Origin: Scatophagus argus
Taxonomy: Eukaryota; Chordata; Actinopteri; Scatophagidae
Reading direction: 5' to 3'
Length of the DNA stretch: 64,000 bases
Assembly (NCBI RefSeq): GCF_020382885.2
Contig: NC_058511.1
Location: 6,975,501 to 7,039,500 of the forward strand
The notes under the pieces were generated by a model. It did not search any database. It saw only the letters and a list, made by a program, of their open reading frames with translations, and had not been told where the DNA came from. The translations under genes and the position numbers were made by a program. Positions 48,101-61,500 of the stretch are shown here, piece by piece. How positions within the stretch are numbered: the first letter of the stretch is position 1; the number at the start of each line of letters is the position of its first letter.

Positions 48101-49890
48101 GTCTTGAATTGGACTGTTCTGGGTCCTCACAAGATTAGATGAAGACAGACCCATGATTTGTTTTTAAGAGCTCAGCAAAATCAGCTCACATCTGTGACTG
48201 TGGTGACACTATTTTTGATATTTCCAGATAACAACCATATTGAAGTAAATTTGATAACAAGCATAAATTACTACAACTACAACACTGCGCAAAAAAAATG
48301 TGCATCAACTCATGGATGAGAAGGTTGATCTCAGAAACATTTATGGTGCAATCTTTTGGGCAATCAGAGCTCTGTCCCAGTGAGGGAAGTGCTTAACAAT
48401 AGATCAAATACCTAGTGCTTCATTCTGTATGCCAATCACCTCTACTTTGCATATTGCAAAACTGTTGCTGGGCAAATTGGACAAACAGTGTTTAGACAAG
48501 GAATTCTCTGGTGATTTTTCCTGTTGTTGTGGGTTTGAGTGAGTTCCTCAAGGACTTAAAGAACATGACTAAACTATCAAATGAATGTATATGTGTTGCA
48601 TCTAAAGCAAATCTGTGGAATGGCCAGTGTGGAAAAGGTAGAACAAAGTTTACATGCTGGTAATAATGAAGCTGTTAAAACCGCAGAAAAAAGTCAAAGG
48701 GTCATTAGTCAGTGACAGACCTATATACTGTAGTTTATTTGTAAGAACTGGGAAGACTTTGGCTTTCCAACTGAGCAGCAGATAACCCAACTTCAGGAGA
48801 GCACCTTTAGGGTTTCTTTGCTTTGACTGAGGCAGAACATACAGATAATGTGGTTGTTCTACGTATTGGGAAACAGCAGAATCTAGAAATTGCATAACTG
48901 ATAACAGTATTAGTTAGCCTTAGCTTTCAGTGTTGACATGCTGGGGCTGGCTTTGCTTTTAATTTATTGCATAACAATAGAGAAGAAGAGCTGGCATGCA
49001 GTAGGTGTTAAACTCATCTGCTGACCAACTACATCTGGGCAGAAAATGGCTTGGAAATGTTTACATGGATTGTAAGCTGAAACATTATTTAACGGCACAT
49101 TACGTGCCCTATTTTAGGAGAGTACAGTAATCTGAAAATACTACCCTACATCTCACTGAGTAATAACTTGTAAAATCTCCAGGAACTGGTTGATAAAACA
49201 TTGCAGCACTACTAAGGAGAGGCAGCCATGGATCAAAGGTTTCTGACAATGCTCCTCAAAATCTCCATCAGGGATTCAGCTGAACTACGCTGTCTTGACC
49301 CTTTTATATAAAATTGTATATAATTTTGGATCATACTGAATGAACTAAACACATTCTGCCACATACTGTAAGACCAGGCTCAAATGTTCCCCCAATAAAC
49401 AGTAACATATCATACATGCAGACCCAAATCTGCTCATAATCAATGTACAGTACAGCATTTCTACTCCTCATGGTTGTACAGAATGATATGCTACATAGTA
49501 GTGAATTTTAAACTATGTGTCTATAAAACTAGAAGCCAGGCAGTCACAAACGGGCCTGAGAAAGCAACCACAGTCCTATGAAACACAGAAGCTCTGATTC
49601 CAGTCTATTCATGGTGCTGACTGATTCGCTAACAAGTGGGCAGTGGTATAACAGCAGCATGATGGTACAAAGAATATGTTCCAGTGTCACCCTCTGGTTG
49701 CAAACAGACATTACATTTGTGCATCTGATATCCAGTGTCTTTTTTAAATTGAAAACACAATGACATTATTCAAAAAAAGTAACACAAAAATAAATAAAAT
49801 TGAAATAAAATAAAATGAAGGTTTTTCTTATTTATTATAGAAAAGTGCATTAAATATCAGGGAAAAAACTTACAGTCCAGATCATAATTG
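45180..49890. other. Intergenic DNA upstream of apob copy 1
   Basis: I see no coding exon here. It contains a short (CA)n run at 45933-45947, a partial hAT-type repeat near 46500-46625 and an AAAGT-type simple repeat near 47896-47931. I looked for decayed apob exons 6 and later and recognised none. Confidence 0.6.
46500..46625. repeat. Partial copy of the AGTGGTGGAAAG-type repeat
   Basis: It includes TACTTGTACTACATTTTCAG, a CAGTGTAGTGCTGGTACTG-like segment and GTTACTTAAGAGGATTTGAA, resembling the 3' half of the repeat at 29870-30138. The end is missing. Confidence 0.4.
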
Positions 49891-49899
49891 AATTCTCAC

Positions 49900-50564
49900 C
49901 ATATTTTTATTCTACTTTTCTTCTAGCAGATGCACAGCCAGGGCAGAAATGATACCCCTTTTAATGTTTAGGACTGTTTCACCATCCTCAGGGTTCAGTT
50001 TCACATCACACACACCTTCAGAGGATATCTATACAAAAATGTGTGACTTTTACCATTTAGTCTTATAGCATATGCATTTCATAGCATAAAGCGCGTTCAT
50101 GCTACTGGATGTGTCACTTAATGGAAATCTGCTGATGTAACGCACCTCTCCATTTCAGGAGCATCAGAGCTGGGTGCAGGACCAAGGACAGGGTTGCCCT
50201 CTATATCCATGTCATCCACCTTACTCAGGCAACAGCCAGATGGGACAATGAAACTACAAGTGTGAGGTACTTCAGTTTCAACCTATTTTTAAAAAATACT
50301 TTAGCTTTTCCCTGTTAGTTATAATGTAGAAGAATTTTTTTTTTTAAAGTTTAAAAAGTGCTCTAGGGATAAGTCATCATTCATGTTTTAATAGCGAATA
50401 TGAGAAAAAAATATATGCATCAAAGCATTAAAGTTCAACTTACATCTGGTCTCCTAAAATATAGTGTCAGTTATAAATTATAAATTTAGCAGTTATATAT
50501 TATAAATTAACATATCAAAAATGCTGGAACTTACTAAAGCAGGGTAAATTCTCTTCTTGGGCAT
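49900..50564 (-). pseudogene. Decayed 5' exons of a third apob copy
   Basis: Three blocks match successive exons of apob copy 1, with GT-AG borders at the homologous places. 50564-50535 matches exon 2 (AQEENLPCF versus AQQDVGNA...STCF; 30 versus 45 nt, same phase). 50282-50146 matches exon 4 (VETEVPHTCSFIVPSGCCLS versus [20 protein letters not shown]; 9 nt shorter, still open). 50028-49900 matches exon 5 (NIKRGIISAL versus [10 protein letters not shown]) but is 19 nt shorter, hence frameshifted, and carries a TAG near its end. Exon 3 is essentially gone, and no exon 1 or exons after 5 were found. It lies between the two apob genes on the same strand. Confidence 0.8.
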
Positions 50565-50569
50565 CTGAA

Positions 50570-52360
50570 AAGACAGTTACAAGAAATCACATGCTCTTCC
50601 CCTAACAAGAAAAGTACTTTGCTTCAAGAAAAGATCAGTTTTCACTTCTTTTTAAAATTAATATTACATTATATGGGAGTACTGTCTCAGTTCAGCCCAT
50701 ACTGTATGCATGTGTGGAGAAACAAAGGCAACTAGTTTCATAAAGCTCCCCTTCAGTATGACTGCCAAATGTGTGAACACAATCAAGAAGCATTTTGCAT
50801 AAGATAATTAAACTTTCATGAATTAATATAATATTATAATAATATGATAGTATAGAGATAATATCCTGTTCTTGCTTCTTAGGTCACATATACATTTAAA
50901 ATTTCTTAATAGTTCCAGGTTTTTCCAAAAGTCTTATTATAATGAATGACAGATAACTTTGTGTAGGTTTATGTCAAAATTGCACCAGCAGCAGCACCTT
51001 TCAGTTGAATACTGTTGAATAGTTGAGGAAGTGTTGGACTACAGTCTCTGTCTGCCGTGTAGACATGATGTTCTGCATGTACACAAAAATATAAGCTGGA
51101 GAAAGTGAAACACGATTTAGTACCTTGAAAGGATATTAGTTATTTTAATTGCACTGGTTTTTCTGGTTATTGTATTATGACAGTTGTGGAGAAATCCTCA
51201 CTTTTCTTACTTTTGACATACACTCAACTGAAAACTATATAAAAACAACATATGTTATGTTTTACCTCATCATCTTCATTGAATTTTGTAAATACATGCA
51301 TATTCTTAATTTGATGCGACATGTGACATTTGATGTGACATGTTTCAAACAAGTTGGTACAGTTTCTTTTTCTTTTCTTGTTTTTGGGAAATGTAAAGAT
51401 GAATTTCTTTTTTTTATGATTTTTTTATTAAAAAAATGAAAAATGATTAGATCATTTTCAGTTATAAGAATTCAAACATGATAATTATTCTAGCACATAA
51501 TGAATCTGAGATAAAACAATAAGTAGTCTGTATTTGACGTGGAACAGAAGCATTGGAATGAATGGAAGGTGCACGGACCGTTATTTTCTACTGAATTTTT
51601 ATAGTCATTTTCAAATATGTGCTAGTTTTATTCTTTTATTTGTCATATCACTCTATAGATGATGATGTTAATTTAACTTGTTAAAGTGGTTAATGTAAAC
51701 TTAAATTAGATTTATTTTCAGATGTTCATTAATGTTAAGACAAATTTCCATTCAAGAATTTCGCAGTTAACAGATTTATATTTAGATTGTAAACGATGCC
51801 CTTTAGCTGATACTTATAGAGAGTATGACTCTTCAACGTTGTATGCATGTCTGCACAGTGTTAAATTTTCATATCTCATTGTCTGTACATACAGTAAGTA
51901 TTGGCCCACAAGAAAGATGCAAGCCTGCAAAATTCTGAGCTTTGAATGGGCTGAAGAGTCGTGGTTTACAGCGCATCCCACCTTTTTTGGAATTTGGTTA
52001 TATGGCATTAAAAACAGTAATTTTGACGTTGCCCTTGTTTTTGCAATATCTACTAAAAACATAGTCCATGCACTATTTTCTTATAACTTCCTGTTACAAA
52101 ATATTTGGAGAGGGCTCAGTCTCTCCATTGTGGATAGCCATTTTCTCTTCAGCTTCACAAACTGTTAAGTAACTGGCTAGTTTTGGTGCTTATCTAAAAA
52201 CAAAAAACAAAAACAAAAAACACATTAATTCTTTAATCATGACTCTAAATAAATTACAATTACTAATACAATTTGATGTGTTGTTTTTATTTTTCAATTT
52301 TATTGTGAATAAACATCATGGAGCAGGAAATATGACATTTAGACATTAGATTGCATGCAT
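50570..52360. other. Intergenic DNA between the apob relic and apob copy 2
   Basis: AT-rich, with no splice-linked exons recognised. A 148-codon plus-strand frame at 51722-52168 has no family resemblance and is probably chance. Confidence 0.55.
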
Positions 52361-52366
52361 TTTATT
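52361..52366 (-). terminator. Candidate poly(A) signal of apob copy 2
   Basis: AATAAA on the minus strand lies about 220 bases after the stop codon at 52587. A second hexamer near 52480-52485 is an alternative. Confidence 0.45.
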
Positions 52367-52586
52367 GATGATTTTCACTCTTTACAGGAAGATGTTTTTC
52401 AGTAAAATATTACATTTTCAATATTTGTACACATTAAACCAAGCATATGAAAATGCTGCAACATTTTTTTGTTCTGTGTTTTATTGTTATAAATATGGTT
52501 ATGGAGCTAATTGTCCATACTCCTTCCGAGCATGTGTTTTGAACAGCTGGTAGTGTTTCATGTGACTGTAGGTCTGTGAGGGTTCC

Positions 52587-55500
52587 TTACAGCTGGAAGG
52601 AAAATGGAATGTCAATTTCAAGTTTTCCTTCACTAACTTTCATGTACACTTGAGCCTCCTCCGAAGCTTGCTGCAGGAAACCATGAACAGTGTTATTGAA
52701 CTGGTCCACTACATAAATGAACATGTCCAGAATGTACTCAAATGCATTGTTAACACGCTCAATATCTAAGGTCGAGATCTGATCAACAACATTCTTTATG
52801 ACTGTGATAAAGTTACGATAGAGGACGTTGAAGTTGACGAACACTGCATCTAAATAGTCAGACTTGACTGAGTCAACAAACTCCTGAGATTTCTCAACAA
52901 CAGCCTTCAGGGTCTCACCAATCTTCATTAGCATTGTGTCAAGACTCTCCATATTTTTCACAAAGTCCACCAGTTCATCAAAAATGATCCTGAAAGTTGT
53001 TTTGACTTGATCCAAGATTTGGTTTCCAGCAATTACATCACCAATCGGCATGCGTAATTTCACACTGCTGATCATGTCAACAAATAAGTTATAGTAGACC
53101 TCCATGTTGTCAGAGATTCTCTGGATGGTTATATCTAGCATAGCAGCAATGCTGGTGGTCAGCTTCTTAAGAACCTCAGGGAGAGTGGTCATCTCATCAG
53201 ACCCAGGCAGTTTGAACTGGGTCTCCCTCAAGACCTTGATGACAGCATCCAGGAAGACCTGGACAGTCTTCTGGTATTGGACAATGATGTTCCTGAAGAA
53301 GACTGACAGCTGGCTCAGTTGAACGTCATAGTTCATCGCAGTGTTATAGGCCTCGTCGATGTGGTTAACAACATAGTTCTTCAACTCCTTCATGTTTCTT
53401 GTGATCTGGTACTTGTCAGCAAACACTGTGAATGTAGATATGACGGAAGGCAGTTTTGTCTTCAGTTCAGACAACATTACTTTAGGTACCTCCATGTTGT
53501 AGGCTATCTGCAGGTTCATCTTATCAGCTTCCTTAGAGGATGATCTGATGACCAATACGTCAACATCAACTTCTGGGGCAGACTGTTGAATAGAAAGGAA
53601 ACAAAATATTAATTTTGCAATATTTTGACTTGACTATTTTTTTTTCAATCATGTCACAAAGTACATATTAATGATACTCACAGGATAACGGCCATAGACT
53701 CTTGCACTCATCTGAGATGGGACTCGGTTATTAAATTGAAATCCAAGAAAGCCAGTCGTAGGGGTTGATACTGAGGCACTGATGCTATCTCTGCGAGCAG
53801 CATAACGAAGGTTCACATCAGTGAAGGTAGGACTGGTGATGTCCACATTCAGAGTATGGCGAGAGTAACTGCAAGAGAAGGAAAGCGTTTTAATTTAAAA
53901 AATCACAATTAATACATGATGGCCTGATATTTAAGAAGTAGGGATCTAATTAAAGTTAAATTTTCACCTGTCGTCAGCCTGGCGCTTTCTCCTGAAATGT
54001 CAAAAAAAGAAGTTAAGTATTATAAAAGTGATAATAGTGATAATAAGTGATAATAAGTTTAACATTTACTGTAAACACAATGTTACCTGAGGGCTTGGTT
54101 AATGACATGGTTGACATCCATGGTCAGGTCGGCGTGTGTCAGAGCCACCTTGCTAATCATGTTCAGAGCTTCATTTTCAAAGTTTGCAGTTGTAGACACT
54201 GTTGAAATAAATATTTTTTGTATGGTTTGGTGTTATACAATGCTTGCAATATAAATAAATATGTTCAGGGAATTTCATCAACTCACCATCCATGTCATAG
54301 TCCAAGAGCTCAATGACAGAAGTGGCAGAGGATTTAAAGGTGATTTTGAAGACAGGAATGTTTCCCTCTCCTACAGCTGCCAGGTTTGTGGTGTACAGTG
54401 GGCTTACAAATTTTAAATTGCCAGACAACTTCTGTTTGGTGGCGCTCACTTCAGCAACAGTTTTCTCGAAGATGGAAAAGTCACCCAGGCTGCTTGGCTG
54501 AGAGATATCAATCTCAATATCAGCAGTCAAAGATGAGGTTGGTGCAAGATCAATTGTAGCCTGAGCAACATGTTTCCCATTGGTGTTGAAACCGAATAAG
54601 TTTGCCTCATTGTTCCCAGTGTACTTCAACACTGTATACACACGGCTTAGGGAAGCTTCAACGGCAAGATTCTCATTTACATCCATGCCAAAGACTTTGG
54701 TGGTTCCATAGTTAATCTTGGCATCGGCAAGAACTTTAGAGGTGGAGCGTAGACCATCGTTAGTCAGATACAGATTCATCTCATTATCCAGGACTCCCAA
54801 AACTAAATAGTCTTCAAGCACTGTGCCATCCATGTTTGCCCTTGTGGATGACTCCACTGAGACATATTCAAAGGTTCCTTCCAGCTTCACACTGTGGTGT
54901 GCATCAGCCTTTCCAACAGCTTTGATCACAGGGATATTGAAATCGCTCTTCATTGTCAAGGTTGAGACAGCATTTGGTTTGGTTTTGGTGTCTGCAACCA
55001 GATTTTGGTTTGCCTCCAGTCTGAGTATAGGAACAGCAATCTTTGCAACAGTAGCCACAGAGACAGCAGTTTCAAAAGTCTCAGCACTCATGGTGATGGT
55101 GCTGTCATGAGTGCCTTGAATGTGAATATTTTCAAGGGACAGGGAATTGGCCAACTTGATTCCTCTCTTGGTGGTTAGACTGGTGGTGCCATCAAGTTTG
55201 GCTCTTAGACCCTCAAAAACAGAGGCTGTGGTAGCTCCCAGACGGAACACCAGATCATCCTCAGCATACAGTCCAGCATTGATATTCAGATTAATGATGG
55301 CAGACTTAAAGTATAATTCTGTCATCAAATTACCCACAGAAGGAATCTGGATCATACCCATCATATCAACAAGGGGGGCATCCTGACTTTTCTTGTAAAC
55401 AAACTTGGCATTGACATCCACAGTCTGCTCAGTGGTAGTCAAAATGTTGTTCAGTCCAGCCTGTTCATACAAGTTAAGATCACTGATAGCTGGAGTACGG

Positions 55501-58500
55501 AAGTCAACAAATAGCAGGTCAATCTCAGGAATGTTGATGGGAGATTTCAGGAAGTCAAGATTGGCTTCACTTTCCATGGCAACAAAGATGCCAGCCTCAT
55601 TTTCATTATTGTCAACAGTGAAGTTGTAGAACATTTTGTACTGGTTTAGACGAACCAGAGCTACAGTGTTCATCTGCTGGCTGTCAGGTTTGAAGATGGC
55701 TGAGTAATCATTCTGTAGATCTATCTTTGCAGTCAGAGTTTCTAAAATATTGACCTTGGCATTTCCTTTGTTTTGGAACTCAAACACAAACTCAGTAGGA
55801 CAGGCAACAATGTTGATTCCATTGGACAGGACTCCACTGACTTCACCATTCAGTTCTGTGTCATGGTTTGCTTTTACTTCAACCTTCATATTGGAAAGGC
55901 TGGCATGTCCAGAAGCTACAAAAAGACTGTTCTTAATAAATGGTGCCTCTGCCTCATTGCGGACTTGAAACTTGAAGAAGTTAAGGGTGCCAGATTCAGC
56001 AGTAACTTGCTGTTTCATCTTCAAGATAGTAGAGTCTGTGTCACCAGTGAAAGTTAAAGTGACAAAACTGGGTGTGAGTGACAAATGCAAGTTGCTTTTG
56101 TGGTTGCCATCATCAGCATTGCCTGAATTATCAATTGTTACAGTGAGGGTGTAGCCATCTTGACGAACAATTGCTTTCTGTATTCCTTTAGCCTCACTTC
56201 TGACGTTGATGATAGGGAGGTCCACCAAATGAGTGTAAGTTGTATCAAGAGAGGCAGACATTCCTCCTCCTACAGCAATAAAGGCTGTGTTCCTAAAGTC
56301 TGCAGTGTAAGGTAAAGTGGTAACCTTAATGGTAGTTTTGGCTTGGGCCTGGGCTGACAGGCCATAGAGAGTTACAGATGCCTGGTGTTCAACTCCAAGA
56401 GCTTGATGGTTCAACTTAAGACTCTCTGCCAAGACAATACGACTCATTTTTGGGATTGCAATACGAGCAGTGGAGTCAAGTTTGTAATTAAGAATTTCAA
56501 AACTTGGAGATGTGGCCTCAGATATAATGAATCCAGTGAATGTAGGTGTCATTTCACTTTCAGTGGAATTCCGGAACTCAGCAGATGTCTTGACAGTGTA
56601 GATAGGAGTTTGGAATTTGATTTCACCATAGAGTTTACCAAAGCATGGGATCATGATCTCACTTGGAATAGTTGGCAGCTTGATCTCAGGAACCTGAAGA
56701 GACTTAACAAGCTTTTCTACAGGAACTTGAGGGATTGTGGGGAATGAGATCTCAGAAAGAGTGATTTCTGGGAAGCTTATCTCAGGGATGGAGGGAAGGT
56801 AGCTCAAGGTCAGGTCTCCAAAGAAAGCATCAAAATCAAATATTTTGATCTCAAAGTTTACAATGAAATCAATTAGATCAAAGATTTTCTGCTTGATGTC
56901 ATCATAGGAAATTGTGGTGGCTTTCACAGTGTGGAAGCCCAGGATGGTGAACTCAGGGATGTTCAGCTGTGATGGGATTTCAAATTGGCCAATCTCATGC
57001 ATTCTGAACTTGACTGAGGGCACAGCAAGATCAGTGAAAGGAATGGTGAAGGATGGTGTGTTCAACTCAGCTTTCTCAAGTTCAGTAAGGAGACCATTAA
57101 TTATTTGCTTAATCTCGCTGATGATTTTCTTTTCAGGTACCATGTCTTCAATCAACTCAGCCAAAAAGCTGAACATTAAACTGATGTTCCTTATGGCTGT
57201 GTTATAGGATTCACTCACAAAGTCCAGATACGAGGCAATCTCAGCTTTGACATCAAAATTTGTAATTTCTTGTTTTATAAATTCAGCAAATCTTCGAAGG
57301 TTATCAAACACAAGCTGATCGATGATATCCTTGAAAGATTTAAGAATTTCTGCCACTTTGATTTCTCTCAGGCGTTCTGTAATGCCTCTACCAGAGGATA
57401 AGACAAAGTTGATAAAATCTCTTGTTGCCTCCAGCTTCTGGGGGATTTCATGAGCCCTGATCAGGTCATTCACATAAGATGTGTATTCAGCAATGACTTG
57501 GTTGGTATAATCCACAAACTCATTGTAGTCCAATGACTTCAGCTTAATCACAATAGTTTCAATATACGTATTCAGCTCTTGAATAATATTCTTCACCTCA
57601 GTGGTTTTCAAGTAGTTGATAGCATCCCGGAAGACTTGCATGAATTTAGAAGGAATGTCTGCATCCTTCACCGTCTTAGCTACAGTCCTGATGGTTTCCT
57701 CAATTTTGAACTTCTTGATCAGTTCCACAACATTTTCTAAGATTGCTTGGACCTTTTTGTCGGCCTCAAACTTTACAATCAACTCTCTCATCTTGGCATA
57801 GAATGCGTTGATGTGACCAACGATGTCAAAGTCCTGAATCACTTCTATAATATAATTTGTTAAATCGCTGAAAATCTGTGTAGGAATGTGACTGAACAAT
57901 TCCTTGATGAAAAATTTAAAGTTCATGGATGAAATGAACCTCTTCAGCTCAGCAATAGCTTCCTGCATGTCAAAGGTCTCAACTATTTCTTTAATGTCCA
58001 TCATAACTGACTGAAGTGTAGCCTTGACTTCATACTTGGCATCAATGTCATGCAGGAATGCGATGCTGCTGCCCCTCAATTTTTCCAAGTCAGTCTGCTG
58101 GATCATCTCCCTCATGGTATCAATCACATACACAATCATAGCCTTGATATCATACTCCTCATTAATAGCATTCAGCTGTTGCTGGATCTTCTGAATGAAG
58201 GTTTCGGGCAGAGTGCAACTAACAATAATCTCCTTCATCATACCAGAAAAATTTTGTATGTAAACAGCGAGTTCAGCCAGCAATTTCTCAACAGTAACCT
58301 TCTGATTTCTCAAAAAGGCTTCCACATCCTCCAAGGAGATGAGATATTTTTGGCTAAAATCATTGAAATATTGCTTCAGATGAATTAGGTTGCCCTCTAT
58401 ATTTAGTTGAGAAACAAAGTCACTTACATGTTGGGGAACAGCCTCTAGTTTAGCCCATATCTCCTCATTGTTGAGGTAGTCTTGTAGTGTTTCTGCAACA

Positions 58501-61500
58501 TGTACCACAAAGCCCTTGATGATTTCCATGACGGCAGGTACATTTTCCAAGAGAGGGAACTGAATTATATGACTGTCTGTGTTCTTGTCATACTTGACAA
58601 AGCCAGTGACAGTAAATTCCTGGTTCTCTGTGGAGTCTGTGTTAAAGATGTTTGTGAGAATGGCACCAGAAACCTCAATTCCAGTTCTTTCAGCAGTGTT
58701 GTAAACACTCATGTCGTGATTAAAGGCATGCCCATTCACTTTAGACTTCATCCTTAAACTGGTCTTCTGCTCGTGGAGGGACAGAAGAGTATCCATCTTG
58801 TTGTCAAATGTGGTCTCAAGGGAAATCCCATTATCTAACTGCTGGTTTACTGATGTTCTGCATTCATGTGAGCTAGCAAAAGCCAGAGGTTGTGCTTTAA
58901 GGAGGAGCTTGCCATAGAGCTGTGCAACGTGCTTTCCATACATAGTCATGTCTCCATCAGCATTGAAAATGGCATCAAGGTTGAAATCAAAAGGCACAAT
59001 ACTGCAACGGATGGTGTGGTCAAAGCGCATTGCCTGTGAGTTGAAACGGGCATCATTGGTGATCCTGGCAGCAAGACCAACAACGTCAAGCTCTGTGTTG
59101 TGGCTCATGTGAGTTCCAAAGAGTTTTCCAGTGGTGCTGCACTTTGCATTAGCGGTCATATCAGCATAATACACCTGATAGGTGTGCTTGAGCTCCTCTT
59201 CACCATAGGTAACTTTCACGTTTCCAGTCAGGTCCATCTTGTACAAGTCTGCCTGCAGCTGAGCCTCATTAATGAAGGTGCCTGCCAGGAATTTCAAGTT
59301 GTTGTTCACATTTGCAGAGGCAGTGTAAGGTTTCAGAGCAACGGTAATATCATGAATATAAGAGGCATACTCAGTTGCTGTGGCCTCAGCCTTTGAGTTA
59401 AAGTCAAGGCTAGAGAGAGTAATGGTCATAGTGTTGGCATTATCAACTTTGATGTCACGCATTGCAGCCTTGTTGGTAATGGACAGAGTAGCCCTTGAAG
59501 CATCAAGCCCAACACTGAAGGTGTTTTCCATGGCTAAGGGGCTCTGGAGGGTGGTTGTTCCACTTGTGGTCAAACCATCTTTATTCATTCTCAGAATAGC
59601 CTTGTGAGTAATCTCATTTTCAAGGAGCTTCACAGTGGCATCACTGTTTACAGCCAGACCAGTGACATCAAGAGAAGCAGTAAGAAGAGAGTAAACACGG
59701 TTTTCAGTGTGGTCTGCATTTGTCTCCATTCTCATGACAACCTCACCAGCACCAGCTGAGCCCTGAGCCTGGTTGCGAATCTTCATTCCAAAGGCAAAGG
59801 CATTTGCATCGCATTTCAGTGATAGCTTGCTGTCTTTGAAGGAAAGCTCAGCAACATGGGTGAAGATGTCTTCAAAGGCATTGGTGTTAGATACAACAGA
59901 GAATTCACTATTGGCTAGGGTTGCTGCAATTGTGTTCTTGGCTTGAAGGATGGTGGAGTCAAACTCAACAGTGGAATCAATCTTTGCTTCCAGCATGGAT
60001 GGGAAGATAGTGAATGACTGTGTTGAAATGGTCTTGCCATACATGGGGCCAGCCTTGAATGTTCCCTCAAAGTTGCTGTCAGCAGAGATTTCTTTAGTGT
60101 TGAGTCCACCCATAGCAGTGTGCTCCAGTGCAACTTCGAGACCAAGTGGGCTTGTGGCTTCAAACTTGCTGCTTGATCTCACACTGAGTTTGTCTGTGAT
60201 CGTTGCATCTTCAACAATACTAATACTGGCTTCAACAAATTTATGGGTCAAAGAGCTTTTCAAATGGGCCTTAATGGAATCAGTGGTGGCCAACATTCCA
60301 GATCCTAAATAAAACACAAGAAAAAACATTGGTCTTTCAACAAAATGTTTAAATACATTCACTTTTGTATACTATATTCATACCAAAATATAAATAATCC
60401 ACTACTTTTGCATTTAGCAGAGAACAAAAAAAAAAAAATCAACTGAAGTTATATCACATTGTTTCACATAATCAATGGATGTTGAAAACTAACTGAAAAC
60501 TGTTGTTGTTCAAGAGTGAACAACAAATAAGGGGTAACGGTGTACACTCTGACCGTATTTATTATGAAATACCTTCAATCTTTATTGAGAGGATGTCAAG
60601 CGGGGAGGTTCCTTTCACTTCAAACTTGGTCGAGTAGCTTGGTGTCTGCACAACATCTTTGCCAGCAGCCATTGAGGCTTCCATGTCGTATAGGTTACTT
60701 CTCATTAGAGTTGAAACTTCAGCTTTGCCAAAAAGAGGAATAGACAGAGTGACGCTCTCGGGTACAGCAAGCTCTGGGATGGGAATCTCCATGGAGACAA
60801 TCTCCAGTCCAAATTGGGGTAGAGAGATATGAGGTATGGTCAAAGCTGGTGGGAAGTTAAGCTCTTCTGTTGACTTTCCTCCAAGAGGGAGAGGGATGGC
60901 AATGATGAAGCGCTCATTGTTGAAGTGGTAGACAGCCTTCGCCTCACTGTTACAGACAGAAAAGTTACATCTATAAATATTTTTGAAAAAAATATTCACA
61001 TAATTGAAACATTTATCATGGAATTGTTCATACTTACGTATTCATGAACAGTGTCTTTGGCAGGGAAATTTCGGGCATATCAGGTACTCTGAAGTTCTGA
61101 ATGTAAGGGATATCAGCACCATACCTTTCCATGTAGTTGTTTGCTGCCTAATTAAAAAAGGCAATCAGTGTTTTATGCCTGTTTCACATTTTTTTACAAA
61201 AAAAAATTTGAATCATTGTTAAATTCAAGATTTATACCTCCACAAACTTCTTGAAGATGTGACGGACCCTCATGTCAGTCTGCCCCACCTGCATGTCAAG
61301 AAGTTCGTTGCCATACTTCTCAACAATATCAGAATTTGGCAAGCTGCTGGTGTCAGTGTTTACATCAGACTTGAATTCAACCTCAATTTTGCTGGCATCT
61401 GCAACAACAGAATATAATAAAATTAATCCTGAGACCTGAAGAAATATTCTTCTAAACCCCAGATAAGAGTTAAGCTGGTATAGGAGACTTATTCTAAACC

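Noticed and set aside
50444-50453. A 10-nt remnant of exon 3 in the apob relic
   Set aside because: AG and GT borders exist, but ten bases are too few to support homology.
51722-52168. 148-codon plus-strand frame between the apob genes
   Set aside because: No recognisable domain, AT-rich, no flanking splice or promoter signals; treated as chance.
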